A DNA stretch of 60,000 bases, taken from the NCBI GenBank assembly GCA_030704615.1, contig CM060733.1, positions 57,910,001 through 57,970,000 of the forward strand, read 5' to 3'. A program made the position numbers and the translations under genes. The notes beneath the pieces were generated by a model. That model was not told the origin of the DNA and did no database searches. It worked only from the letters and a program-made list of their open reading frames with translations. Shown one piece after another: positions 46,816-58,009 of the stretch. Position 1 is the stretch's first letter, and every line of letters starts with the position of its first letter. This DNA comes from Takakia lepidozioides (taxonomy: Eukaryota > Streptophyta > Takakiopsida > Takakiales > Takakiaceae).

Positions 46816-47460
46816 TGTATGGGATGATTAGGGGGCTGGAGCTGATGCCATAGTTATCGGTTGGGAGTTGTGTAAGGGCATTAGGGGTACTATTAGGTAA
46901 TCCACATACACACTTGGTAAGATGAATAATTTTCTTATCAAGTTTTTTGACGTCAGGTATGGAGAAAGGGGCGGCGTGGAATGAGTATTGATTTTGTGTT
47001 TGTAATATTGTTTTAATGATTGATAGTTTGGGACGAATGGCGATCGGAGCTTTAAACAAGGCTAGGCTTTTGGTAGTTAATTTGGATGTCGTAGATTCCT
47101 TCTGGATGTGTCAGGTGAGGGAAGGTACTAATTGGATACCTAGGTAAGTGTATGGTTCATCTAGGCCTAGAAAGGGAAAGGGTGTATTTTGGTAGTGTAC
47201 ATAGAGTTTACAATGAGATGCCATGGCAGTTTTGGTAAGTCAACTTTGGTGTGTGGCGGCTGTAATGGCACATTTGTGAAGACTAAGTTCCGTACCTGAC
47301 CATTGGTTGAATCTGGATAGCTTAGTGACTTGTCGGTTTAGGTATTGTGGTTTATGTGCAAGGATGGCTAGGTCATCTGCATAGGCAGCGGCTGAGATGT
47401 CGTTTTTTGACGTAAATGCGTCATTTTTCCTGTACATAGTTTGTTGGTTTTGATCTACAA
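46810..47460 (-). pseudogene. Inverted LINE RT fragment with YADD
   Basis: On the minus strand, 47437-47240 encodes AAAYADDLAILAHKP and ELSLHKCAITA. Around 47150 PYTYLGIQL is seen, and 47059-46815 encodes FHAAPFSIPDVKKLDKKIIH and VCGLPNSTPNALTQL, all matching LINE A (33420-33960). It is the piece that should follow the plus-strand fragment but is turned around, with the break just before YADD. The left end touches the plus fragment near 46815. Confidence 0.8.
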
Positions 47461-47464
47461 TCTT

Positions 47465-47754
47465 ACATTTCTATGAAATTTCTTAAAAAGGACACAACAT
47501 TGTACCTATCTACATGTAGTATCTACCTTCTCAGACTTGCCCCCAAAAACCGTTATCTCTAGAAGTGATGGACTTTTTGAAAAGTCCATAAGCTTTTGTT
47601 ACAGTCCATACAAAACTTGTTATGGACTCATTATCTGTTAGATTTTGTAACATAATTGGAATAAGGGACTTGGCCCTCCCTTGCGATTATGATAAAGAAT
47701 CTAGTGTGAGAATTTTTTAATATTTTTACTTATTAAATTAAATTTTATGTACTT
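47465..47754. other. AT-rich flank of the gypsy element
   Basis: Non-coding and AT-rich. A small stem TGGACTTTTTGAAAAGTCCA lies near 47568-47587. No target-site duplication with the right flank of the gypsy element is seen (TACTT on the left, TTGTG on the right). Confidence 0.5.
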
Positions 47755-48102
47755 TGTCATGGTTTTGTTTGTGATTAGTTAGAAATAGTTATTTCTAGCT
47801 AATTAGGACATTATACATTTATATTTGTATTTTGTTGGCATTGGAACTTCATTTAGTTCCATGTGTCAAGTGAGGTGGTGAACCTCACTTGGGACGTGAA
47901 GAGGTTATCTTCACGTGAGACGTAGGCAGACTCGTCTTCTACTAGTCGAGCCTCCCGAGGCCTCTCTCGCCGCCATAGCTCTAGTATTTGAGATGGAGAG
48001 TGGGTGAGATCTGTATGGTGGAGTTATTTAGCAAAAGTGCCATTGGCTTGACTTATATAACGTGATAGAGTGGTTTCTCCTCTTTTCACCATTTCCGTAT
48101 CA
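47755..48102 (+). repeat. 5' LTR of gypsy element (348 bp)
   Basis: It starts TGTCATGGTTTTG and ends TTTCCGTATCA, so it has the TG...CA ends of LTRs, and it matches 58115-58462 over 348 bp with few differences. It contains CCTCACTTGGGACGTG and a GCCTCCCGAGGCCTC palindrome. No obvious primer-binding site for initiator tRNA-Met follows (CTAGAAGAAGACCTG). Confidence 0.9.
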
Positions 48103-50530
48103 CTAGAAGAAGACCTGCTTACATCTATGAGTGCAAGGTGTTAGCATAGTTAGCACTTGTGTGTGGAAGAGAACTTGATAGATAGCTCTTAAGTTACAAG
48201 GTGTTGCAGGGTTTGCAAGAAGAAAGACTTGTGGTGTTTATGTACAAGAGGAGGTCTTCAAGGAGAGCCCCATTGAAAAGTTTGAGAGCTTGTGAAGAAG
48301 CTCTTGTTCTGCAAGTGTTGCAGGGTTTGAGGAGTTCAAGAAGAGCTCGGGTGTTAAGGAAGCAAGCGGTGCATGTGTGGAGCATGATTTCAGCTTGTGG
48401 GAGTCTTCAACTTCAAGCTTAGGAGGGCTATGAGTGGAGGTAGACATCTGATTTCTCTTTGGGGCAGAATAGTGTATTTGTAGAGCATGCTTTGAGTTGG
48501 GGTTTCAATCCCAAACTTGGGGAGAGCATGTCTATGGAAATGACAAGTGCAGGGCTGGATTAGGAGCTCTAAGAGGTGCACTATGGCCATGGAAGGAAAC
48601 ACTATGAGTGCATGCGATGGCTAGAAAAGGGTATGCCATAGAAAGCTCAATAGCTTGTTCTATGCTTGTTTCAATAAGTTCTATAGAGAAAGAGAGCTTG
48701 TTGTGTAGCAAATAGCTTGCTCAGGGAGTTAGAGGCACTCTTGGTGGTCTATTGATGCTCAAGAAACCAAGAACAACACCTCTGGTTGCTCCATAGAAGC
48801 CATAGCTCGTTGCAGCAATCGCAAAGGCAAAGCGGCGCAAACCCTAGCTTGGGAACGCTTGGGAACGCGTGGGAACTCCTTGGGAACTCGTGGGAATGCA
48901 TGGGAACGTGTGGGAATATTGCCCCAGAGTTGGGAGCATCACCATTGTCCAATCGGCACTATTGAGCCAGTGGAATGAAAATCGGTTGCAGTGGATGAGA
49001 ATCGGTTGCAGTGGATGAAACTGCACCAGCGGATGAAATCTCGCACTATCGGATGAAAAATTGCGGCGACGGATGAAACGGCGTCAGTGGATGAAATCGT
49101 GGCAGCGGATGAAGTATCGTGCCATTGGATGAAAAATCGCGGTGACGGATGAAATCGCGCCAGCGGATGAAATATCGAACCTGCGGATGAGAAATCGCAG
49201 TTTTGGATGAAATTTGGTTAGCGACGGATGAAAAATCGACTAACTGTGGATATTTTTGGAGCCTTCTAGGGGCTTGTTTGAGGACTATTTGGGGTCTATT
49301 GAATTCAATATCTTGCAGGCTTGTGGAGCCTGCTTGGGGCTGTTTGAAGGACTATTTGGGGTCCTTTGAGGCCAATGTTTTGCAGGCATGTGGAGCCTTG
49401 TAAGGGCTGGTTGGAGGACGATTGGAGGTCCTTGGAGGCCCATATTGGGCAGACTTATGGAACTTTCTAAGAGCTCTTTGGGGGGACTATTGGAGGTCCT
49501 TGGAGGCCAATACTTTGCAGATTTGAGGAGCTTCTTAAGGGCTGGTTGGGGACTGTTGGAGGTCCTTGGAGGCCAATACTTGGCAGATTTGAGGAGCTTC
49601 TTAAGGGCTGTTGGAGGACTGTTGGAGGTCCTTGGGGGCCAATACTTGGCAGATTTGTGGAGTTTCTTAAGGACTGTTTGGAGGACTCTTGGAGGTCCGT
49701 GGAGGCCATATTGAGCAGGCTTGTGGAGCCATTTGTGAGGGCTGGTTGGAGACCGTGGAAGCCACTAATTGGTGGGCGCCTAGGGCCTTTTGGTGGACTG
49801 TTTAGAGTCCAAGTTTGCGAACTTCTTGAACCTCGGTGGGTCTATGTGAGGGGGGCTGATTGAGGGCAGATTTCAGAAGTTCATGGCAATAATTTGAGGG
49901 CTCTTGAGAGTTATTTGAGAGGTTTTTTAAGGATAGTCTTATCTATTGCTTGAGCAAGAGTGAGTGTGAAGATAGGGGGAGTAATGGGATGAGAGCATTC
50001 CGGGCTTAGAGATTGCTTTAGCTTCCCTTCTCTATAGTCTTCCATCATTCTTGTAGGCCAAAGCTTTTCCGGAGGCAGAGCTAGTTTGGATAGAGACTTG
50101 GACATCTTGTGGGTTTATTGAAGCCGCAAGGAGATCGATTGAATTAAGCTGTGGGAGGTGTTGTTGTTTGAGTTTCATGTGTTTGGATCCTCCTCCCACA
50201 TATGCATGCTTGACTGTGCGCCATGCTAGTTTGGTTTGGGCGCTTGCTTTTATAGGTGGTTGTGCCAGAAATATTGTGGCCGGCCAATCCTAGAGCGTGC
50301 TGTCGGTGGTGAGGCTGGGGTGATGACTACCAGACCATCATTGTTTCTCTTATGGTGAGGCTGGGTTGATGACCAGCAGACCATAGGAGTGCCTGCGGTG
50401 GATGCAGGTGTAGGTGCAGGTAGGAACCTAGTATTCCAAACCATAAGCCGCAACAGGTTTTCTACCCGGTTACCTTGTGGAAAGGGGGCTTAGAGGCAGA
50501 TTGATAATCGGTTTGAGTGTGAGTTTTCAT
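48103..50530 (+). repeat. Gypsy leader with three tandem-repeat arrays
   Basis: Three kinds of repeat follow one another: about 10-bp GTGGGAACGC-type units at 48849-48920; GGATGAAA(A)ATCG-type units, roughly 18-25 bp apart, at 48960-49235; and 65-70-bp units GGAGGTCCTTGGAGGCCAATACTTGGCAG... at 49240-49790, about seven copies. No coding frame is credible over the arrays. Such long leaders are common in large gypsy elements. Confidence 0.75.
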
Positions 50531-50531
50531 C

Positions 50532-51934
50532 ATGGAGGTGCCACTAGTTGCTGAGGAGAGTGCCGGTACGAGCACCAACGATACTAGTGGGTATACAAGA
50601 TGAGGTGTGCGGTTTAGGCCACCTTCACCTTCAGTGTCTTCTGAGGAAGGTTCAAACTCGGAGTTAGCTGGATTCTCGCCGAGGGTGCAAGCCATTTCCG
50701 TGCCATTGTTGTGGGATACGATAGAGGAAATGTATGGAGCTACCAAGGGGCCATGTCGGTACTCGGGAACTGTGGCACCATCGAGCTTGATGATTTCATA
50801 CATGAGTTTGATAGTTGGTGTGATTTGCAGCAGATGCGCAATCCACAACTGTTTACGCCTTTTATGGCGTGGAAGGGGCTGTTTCAGCACCTTGAGGGGC
50901 CGCATATGGATGACTATCATGAGTTTAGGCGGGGAAATGAGGTGGAGATTAAGGAGTGGCGACAATATTTGTCACCTGACTATGTCTCCATCACTAGAGG
51001 CACAAGGGCAGTGACGATACCAGCAGCTACACCAACATCCCCAACTGCAAGCACTAGTAGTGGGACAAGTAAAGATGGAGTTGGGAAATCCACCCAAGCT
51101 TCTACTGTAGCACCAGCACCCGTGCCTGCCTTTAACCCAGTTGTGGAGTTATTCGAGGAGTTAAGGAGAAACTACCAGGGGCTAAGGACGGAGAAATTGC
51201 GGAGCTTGTAAGAGTTCCAGCGCAAGCCTACTGAGAGTTTGAGAGAGGATTACACGCGCATGAGGCGATTGATAAATATAACCCAAGGGGTAGCGGAAGC
51301 TCAAGCAGTCCAATTCTGGTATGGGATATTGGACAAGGAGCTGAGGAGAAGGGTGCGGGATGCAACTCTCCTAAAAGTGGACCAACCCACCTTAGCAAAC
51401 GTGTTTTTGCTGGCAGAGCGGATAGAGCTCAATATGGTGGAGGAGCGAGTGGTCATGGTGGGGTTTGGTAAGGAGACACAACGAAGTGGGCCTCCTAGCC
51501 AACAACAACCACTACCCCAACGTGCTCAAGGCAACAAAGGGGCTCAGACGAAGCCCAGGGAAGGACAGAGAGGATCTCAATTGCAGAGGTCACTTCCTTC
51601 ATTCTCAGGCCAACAACAGTCGGGTGTGACATGTTGGGATTGTGGAGGACCTCATGTTAAGAGAGACTGCCCGGAGAGAGGCAAAGGGCCGGCACAGACA
51701 CAGCCTACACAACTACAGTGTGGGCATTGTGGCAAATATGGGCATGAAGAGGCCCATTGTTATGACTTGCATCCTGAGCTACGGCCAGGCCAGTTCCAAG
51801 GGAACAATTGTGGCCGTGGACGAGACAAGGTAGAGGAGGCAGAGGTCGTGGTGGAGATCGTAACCAGAACCAAGGAGCACAGGGTCAAGGTCAAGGTCAT
51901 GACCAAGGCATGGTGGATAGGCTTGCCTAGCTAG
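50532..51934 (+). pseudogene. gag: Gypsy gag with two zinc knuckles
   Basis: The likely start is ATG 50532 (MEVPLVAEESAGTS). A TGA and one frameshift near 50750 follow, then LDDFIHEFDSWCDLQQMRN and AWKGLFQHLEGPHMDDYHEF. After a TAA at 51209 the same frame continues with EFQRKPTESLREDYTRMRRL, QAVQFWYGILDKELRRRVRD and two knuckles: CWDCGGPHVKRDC (C-x2-C-x3-H-x4-C, about 51632) and CGHCGKYGHEEAHC (C-x2-C-x4-H-x4-C, about 51718). Gag packages element RNA into particles. The first knuckle is one residue shorter than the usual CCHC. The protein ends near 51934 and the protease follows in another frame. Confidence 0.85.
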
Positions 51935-52578
51935 AGCAACGTCTTGCTGCCATGGCCATTATTAATGTGGCGCCAGCTCCAAGGCCTGAAGTTCAAGCCC
52001 CACCTGCACAACCTCCTATGCCTAGGGAAGACTAGATTGGTATGGGTTTCATGTGTAGAGCCGCACTTGCTGGACCATTGCATGTGGATTTTGCAGCTGC
52101 TGTCACTCGAGCAGCAACTCGTGCTCCTGAGCCAAGAGGAGCGGATGTGGATTTTGATCCACAAAGGGGGGAAGCAAGTCGACAGACAAGGCTTCCACAG
52201 TCTTTTACATTGGTTGAGACAGTGTCAACTACACCATCGATGGTACCCGCTCGCCCAAGTGTGTCAGAGGTAGAGCCACGAGTGCCATTGGGGAGAGTTG
52301 GTGTGGCTCGGGAAATGCCAGTGGGTGGTGCAAAGCAAGGTGCAACCAGTACATTGTTGGGGGCGGCTATGGCGGTTTGCCAAGCTCCATTGTTTTCTGC
52401 CACGACAATTGCAATGTCGGGGATGCGGCCAACTGCAGTATTTAAACTGACAGTCTGTGAGAGTGGTGATGCATTGGCACTATCTGCGGGGATAGCAGAT
52501 AAGGTGCAATGCATGAATGCCCTGGATTCAAGGATGAAGACAGCCACAGCTGCGCCATGACAAGCGGCAGCTGCAAGG

Positions 52579-53319
52579 TTGCAAGAGTTGTCAGTTATGC
52601 CAGCCATTGAACGCAGTATGGTGACTCCTGGGGTAGTCATGATGGACATTCAAGATGGTGTGTTTCAGTTAGGTGGCCCAGCCGGGAGGAGGTATAGGCC
52701 ACTACGGGTCTTATTGGACTCGGGAGCACAACCATTGATGTTGGGGAGAGCAGAAATTGCAGGCTTGGGCCTTACAGAGGCGGATTTGGAGCCTTGCCCT
52801 TTCCAAATTCAAACATCTTTGGGTGGTTCAGATAAGGCACGAGGGATTACACGCCATGAGCTTTTCATTCGATTGCAGCCGGATCATCCTACGGACGGCT
52901 CAGTCATGAGAGCTAAAGTCATTGTTACGGACGCGATGTCTTATGATGTGCTTGTTGGTGGGGCAGTGTTATACCCCATGGGATTCACTTCGGACTTTTG
53001 GGAGGAAACGGCATCCTACAGGCCGGAATGGCAGTCAGGAGATGGCCGACGTGCACTGCTCCCACTGCGGTTTATTGGGAATGTAGCGGTGGATCATAGG
53101 AACATGATGCCCACATTCGCTGCATTCTCAGGGGTGGTGGCTTGGGGTGGTGAGCTCTTGGAGGGCAATAACCACGCAAATGATAGGCCATCACCTGATG
53201 AGGACAAACAATTGGCATACAAGGCTGATTTGCTTCCTCATGTGCCTGTGCATAATTCACTGTGGGATACGGTTGGGAATTTGCATCGATTAGCAGGCGA
53301 GTGTATGCACCAAGCATGA
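52579..53319 (+). pseudogene. Gypsy aspartic protease region
   Basis: RPLRVLLDSGAQPLMLGRAE at about 52700 carries the D-S-G active site, followed by the flap-like and ILVG-like parts (VTDAMSYDVLVGGAVL at about 52930). The retroviral-type protease acts as a dimer and cleaves the polyprotein. The frame ends at TGA 53317, where the original codon was probably CGA, and continues in the same frame into the methyltransferase. A DNMT-sized domain after the protease is not part of standard gypsy pol. Confidence 0.85.
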
Positions 53320-54519
53320 CAGGAGGCCTTTCCATTGGTGAGTGAGGGGAGTTCGGTGACATCACCTGGACCTCCTGAGTTAGCTCATTTGGACACAGTG
53401 CCCATTATCTGGCAACCACCTGACTCAGGGATTTGTTTGCTAGACTTGTTTGGAGGCATGAGCACTGGGCTTGCAGGAGTGTTGCAAGCAAGGATCAAAG
53501 TACGCAAGTACTTGTATGTGGAGAAGGATGAAATAACTCGACGTATTTCTATGCACCACATCACCTTGCTTACACATCAGTATCCTGAGTTGTTGTCTCT
53601 CTTAGCAATTCAAGGGTATCAAAAGGCCTTGCCAGCAGACATTACCTTGCTGGGGGCGGATGATTTGGATCGGCATGGTTCCATTGACTTGGTGATAGCC
53701 GGATGGCCTTGCAAAGGACACTCTCCCGCATGTCATGGGAATGGCTTGCATAATGCACGATCGCATTTGTTTTGGGAGATGTTGCGAGTGTGGCGGGACT
53801 TGCAGACGAGGCAAGTGCAACCTCTAGGCTATATCTTGGAGAATGTTCCTCTTATGGGGTATTCTCGGGCCAGGGTTGTGGCCAGTGTGCATAAGGTGCA
53901 GTCTTGGATTGGATCGGCGGTGCTATTGGATGCAGCAACGGTGGGATCACGCGCGCATCGACCTCGATTGTGGTGGACCAATCTTGTACCACCAGAGCTG
54001 CTCAAGAGAGCATACGATTCCATTCAACGGCCACCCAATCTCACGGTTGAAGGCATTTTGGACCAAGGGAGGCAACCACAAAGAGTGCAACATGATGATC
54101 GTCCACATCTAGCGATGGTCAATCGAGTGGGGCAGCCACGTGCGGCCTTGCCTACGCTCATGAGCTTTCCCTCGTCTCATGCTTTCTGAGACAATGGTCC
54201 TGGGTTGATTTGGGACAGTGTGCTACAGCAATTGGTGGAGCCCAATGTGGATGAGCGAGAGCGGGCAATGGGATTTGCCACCGGCACTACAGATGTGCCA
54301 GCTCTGTCAGAGGCATCACGCCGCCAATTGTTGGGTCAAGCAATGGATCTAAATTGCTTGGCATGGGTCATTGGCTTGTGCATGGCTGAGCAACGGAGAT
54401 TACAAGCATTGATGGCTACTTCTGCACTCTCATTGGATAGTGCATCTTCCATGCCAACCGGGATGGTTGAGGCAGTGAGTAGGGGTGAGCACAGGATCGT
54501 GGGTTGCAAACACCCATGA
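53320..54519 (+). pseudogene. DNMT3-like cytosine-5 DNA methyltransferase inside gypsy pol
   Basis: Conserved C5-methyltransferase motifs occur in order: ICLLDLFGGMSTGLAG (motif I, S-adenosylmethionine binding, about 53430), DLVIAGWPCKGHSP (motif IV, catalytic Cys in PC, about 53690), YILENVPLMG (motif VI, ENV, about 53830), VGSRAHRPRLWWTNL (motif VIII, about 53940), RERAMGFATGTTDVPALSEA (motif IX, about 54259) and LLGQAMDLN (motif X, about 54330). The order and the AHRxR...NL and RxxLLG forms resemble DNMT3/DRM-type enzymes. The enzyme would put methyl groups on cytosines in DNA. It sits in frame after the protease and before RT, with stops TGA 54187 and TGA 54517. No target-recognition or ADD domain is seen. 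The copy is broken but the motifs are intact. Confidence 0.9.
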
Positions 54520-55860
54520 CAGATGTGGGATGAGATGCGCAAAGAGAGAGTCATTGGATCTCTCAAGCAGCAGTATGAGGAGTGGGGAGAGCCATGGACT
54601 AAGGATCAGTTGGAGGCCAAGGTGGCCAAGGTTTTTGAAGAGGTTGAGAATGTTTCTTGCTCAGAAGATGTTCTCAAGGTGGCTATGGCGGAGCAAGTGG
54701 AGGCTACGCCACAGTCAGATTGGGCGGACAAGGCCCAATAGGTTGCTATCTAGCAATCAAAGGATTCGTCTCCTATCTCCAAGCCTGGTGTACCCAAGGT
54801 TGAAGTCACTGAGGACAATTGGGAACCAAATGTTGGACCTACAGTCACCGGAGGAGAGAGACGGATGATTCAACGATTTCTAAGGGCTTATAGAAATTGC
54901 TTTGCCTTCGGTTTGAAGGATTTGGGGAGTTTGAAGGGTCAGGAGATTTATATTGATTTGGCAAGTGACATGCCAATCTTTCGAAGGCCCTACCGGTATA
55001 GTGACATGGAGAGGTCATTGATCCAGTCACGGACTATGGAGTTGTTCGAAGCTGGATTGGTAGAGTTGTCAGGCGGGGAGTATGCCTCAGCAATGGTGAA
55101 GCCAGCTAAAAATGATATCTATGGCAATTGGACAGAAAGAAGGATGTGTGGGGACTATCGTCCTGGGAACCGTCAAACTAAGTCCGATAGATATGTCATG
55201 CCAACTCCAGAGGAGATCTTTGATGCTATTGGGCATTTTGTTTAGCACATTGGACTTGCGATCAGGTTACCACCAGTTGCCAATCAAAGAGGCTGACAAG
55301 CAAAAGACGACGTTCTGGGGAATTGACCAACAAGAGAAGGATTGTTTGTACCAATGGCGGCTCTGACCGTTTGGGTTAAAGAATGCTCCTGCAGAGTTTC
55401 AGAGGGTCATGGATAGGATTCTCGCGGGGCTAGACTTCGTCCGGTGCTATATTGATGACATCATCGTCTTTAGTACTACGGTTGAGGAGCATGAGAGACA
55501 CCTTCAAGTGTTGTTTGAGCGCTTGAGAGCGCACGGGTTGAAACTGCACCCCGGAAAGTGCAAGTTCTTCCACAATCAGATTGAGTATCTGGGCCACATG
55601 ATATGCCCTGGAAGATTGGGTGTTCAACAGACAAAGGTAGAGGCTATTGCATGCATTCCACGCCCCATGGATGTGAGCAGAGTTCGTGCTTTCATGGGAT
55701 TGGCAAACTACTATCGACGGTTTGTCAAGGGATTTAGTAGCATTGCAAATGCTCTTACCAAGTTGACCAAGGTGGGTCAGGAGTGGCAGTGGGAGCAGGA
55801 GCAAGAGGAAGCCTCACACAGGTGGATGATGAGGGAAGAGAGTTCGTAGTAGCATATGCT
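54520..55860 (+). pseudogene. Gypsy reverse transcriptase
   Basis: A linker with VIGSLKQQYEEWGEPWTKDQ leads into RT: FRRPYRYSDMERSLIQSRTM, GLVELSGGEYASAMVKPAKN, RMCGDYRPGNRQTKSDRYVM, then, after a frameshift near 55240, STLDLRSGYHQLPIKEADKQ and, after TGA 55364, PFGLKNAPAEFQRVMD and RCYIDDIIVFST (catalytic YIDD, about 55450). IPRPMDVSRVRAFMGLANYY closes the RT connection. The enzyme copies element RNA into DNA. Stops at 54739 (TAG) and 55364 (TGA) look like C-to-T changes. Confidence 0.92.
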
Positions 55861-56327
55861 AGCCGCTCAAACAATGATGCCGAGGCGAAGTATAGTTCCT
55901 ATGAAGGGGAGTGTCTAGCTGCGGTATGGGCAGTGGCACATTTCAGATGCTACCTCTATGGCAATCTCTTCACCCTTGTCACGAATCACCAACCATTGAA
56001 GTGGTTGATGGAGTCAGACAAGCTACAGGGAAGTTTGCACGGTGGGCACTTATGCTTCAAGAGTACGACTTCCAGGTGGTGCATCGAGCCGGTATTGTCA
56101 ATCGAGATGCAGATGGATTGAGTCGTAATCCATGCACGAGCAAGCATGATGATACCGGAGCTCGGTGGCATGGTGAGACGGATGAGGAGATGGTGCCAGG
56201 ATGGCACGCATCGGCCTTTTTGTGCATTCTAGCAATGGGAGCTCAAGCTAGTTCATCCCATGCGATTGGTCATGTAGATAGCGTGCATGACTTTCCAGAG
56301 ACTAGTGAGGAGTTTTGGTGGTGCTAA
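55780..56327 (+). pseudogene. Gypsy RNase H (partial)
   Basis: VDDEGREFVVAYASRSNNDA and YSSYEGECLAAVWAVAHFRC carry the catalytic Glu. VTNHQPLKWLMES has Asn where the catalytic Asp of TDHQPL is usual. After a frameshift near 56030, ARWALMLQEYDFQVVHRAGI and NRDADGLSR end the domain. About 40 residues at the front, including the first Asp, are missing between ...QEWQWEQEQ and GLTQVDDEG, so the domain has an internal deletion. Confidence 0.85.
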
Positions 56328-56339
56328 GGATGTGCATGA

Positions 56340-57570
56340 AGATGCAGCAGTGTTGGCATACCTTCGTACCGGAGAGACAGCAGCCAATGTGACTGCTAAA
56401 GAGAGAGATCGGGTCCTACAACGAGCCAAAAGGTTCAAGTGGGAGGGGACTCACCTACTTCGGGTATGGGATGATGGACGAGTGAGGATTGTGCCTCATC
56501 CAACACAACGAGCGCGATTGGTATGTCATGTCCATGAGGAGTTGGGACATTTTGGGGTACGGCGCACTCATAGTTTGTTGCAAGGGCAGTATTGGTGGCG
56601 GGGCATGCACACGGATGTGCAACAGTTAGTGGCAAGGTGCATGGTGTGTGATAGAGTGCGGGCTTGTTTCAACGCCCCTACTCCACAATTGCATCATTTA
56701 CCCATTATGGGTTTGGGCTATCGTTGGAGTCTTGACTTCACAGGACCATTGCCACTGACGATTCGCCATAACAAGTATGTGCTGGTGATGGTAGAACACT
56801 TCTCCAATTGGATTGAACTGGTGGCATTGCCTGACAAGGCAAGTGAGGGGGCTGCGTATGCATTCTAGATCGAGTGCTTAGCCATTTTGGTGCTCCAGCC
56901 GAGGTACTCACGGACCAGGGGAGAGAATTCTTGGGGGAGTTTTAGACTTTGTGTGAGCAAGCCTTGATAGATTACTGCACTACTTCTCGGGATCATCCCG
57001 AGGCTGATGGCTTGGCGGAGAGAGTTGTTCAGACAGTCAAGAGAGGTTTGCGCAAGTACGGTTTATAGAAGTGATACCTAGGAGATTGGGACCTTCAACT
57101 GCCTTGGCTAGCTATAGACTATAGGTTTAGCAAACAAGCTTCACTTGCCTCTTTCTCACCTTACTTTTTTCTCTTTGGCTGAGAGCCGGATTTGCCTGCA
57201 TCTATTCGCAGGGAGGCTACAATAGTTCTCAACCTTGATGATCCGGATGTGTGGACACAAACATATGCCCAGCGGGCAGAGTTGTTCAAGAGAGTCATGC
57301 TTTTAAAAACCTTGCAATTGCCCAATACCGAGACACATTGAGGTACGTCACTATACGTGGAGGGGATATCGGCCAAGTGTTTGGCGTTTCCACCCTGGGG
57401 ACTATGTATATTTGCAGCAGACAGCACCTACGACCTTGGATGTCACAGCAGGACGTGTGATTCTAAGGGTCAGGAAGGTGTTGCCTTTAGGAGTATTGAT
57501 TCTGGAGGGTCGAGATGGCATGGTATGGAAGGACCATGTGCGCAATTGTGTGTCATGTCACCTTCCACAT
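56340..57570 (+). pseudogene. Gypsy integrase
   Basis: The zinc domain HEELGHFGVRRTH...CMVCDRV is at about 56535-56660. The core starts SLDFTGPLP (first Asp, about 56735) and, after a small deletion near 56866, continues VLTDQGREFLGEF (second Asp, about 56905) and HPEADGLAERVVQTVKRGLR (Glu, about 56995). The C-terminal part reads RFHPGDYVYLQQ, GRVILRVRKVLPLGVLILEG (about 57390-57510). Integrase inserts the DNA copy. Stops: 56943 TAG, 57066 TAG, 57072 TGA, 57180 TGA. The catalytic D-D-E is otherwise present. Confidence 0.88.
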
Positions 57571-57584
57571 GTGGATGGAGGATA

Positions 57585-57770
57585 GATCCCAACCTTGTAG
57601 TCGTACCTACAGGGTTGTGTTGCATACTATGTGGGCATGCTGGTGGCGCCGCAACCATGTTGGTGTGTGACAAATGCACAAGGGGGTGGCACACGGGATG
57701 CTTGACACCGCCACTTGAGGAGGTTCATATCGGAGAATGGTTGTATCCACGCTGCCTTGGACAGAGGTAG
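57585..57770 (+). pseudogene. PHD finger at the end of gypsy integrase
   Basis: The frame reads CCILCGHAGGAATMLVCDKC and GWHTGCLTPPLEEVHIGEWL then YPRC, a C4-H-C3 pattern (C-x2-C, C-x2-C, H-x2-C, C-terminal PxC-like) of PHD fingers. PHD fingers commonly read the tail of histone H3, unmodified or K4-methylated. The aromatic W and LVCDKC context is typical. It follows the GPY/F-like integrase C-terminus (LRVRKVLPLGVLILEG) by about 45 residues, where chromoviruses have a chromodomain. One stop (TAG at about 57583) sits just upstream in the integrase frame, so the link is by a frameshift. Confidence 0.8.
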
Positions 57771-58009
57771 TAGGCATGACAATGGTGAGGCGGACAAGTG
57801 ATTCAAGGTCTAGCTAGTGGGGCTCAAATGCCATGGATACTCAACTGAAGATCATGGATTGCATAAAGGCGACTAACGTTGGGGCTACGTTTGCACCCGG
57901 CCTCTTGATTTATCGACTTCAGGTGTTGGGACTTGTGCGATTGAAGACCAAGCGATGATCTTATTGGGGTGGATACTTGCAAGCTATCCAGTGTTAGAGG
58001 GACCTAATC

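Noticed and set aside
46420-47460. Twin-priming inversion of LINE B
   Set aside because: In twin priming the 5' part is inverted; here the 5' part is in sense and the later RT block is inverted, so the mechanism does not fit.
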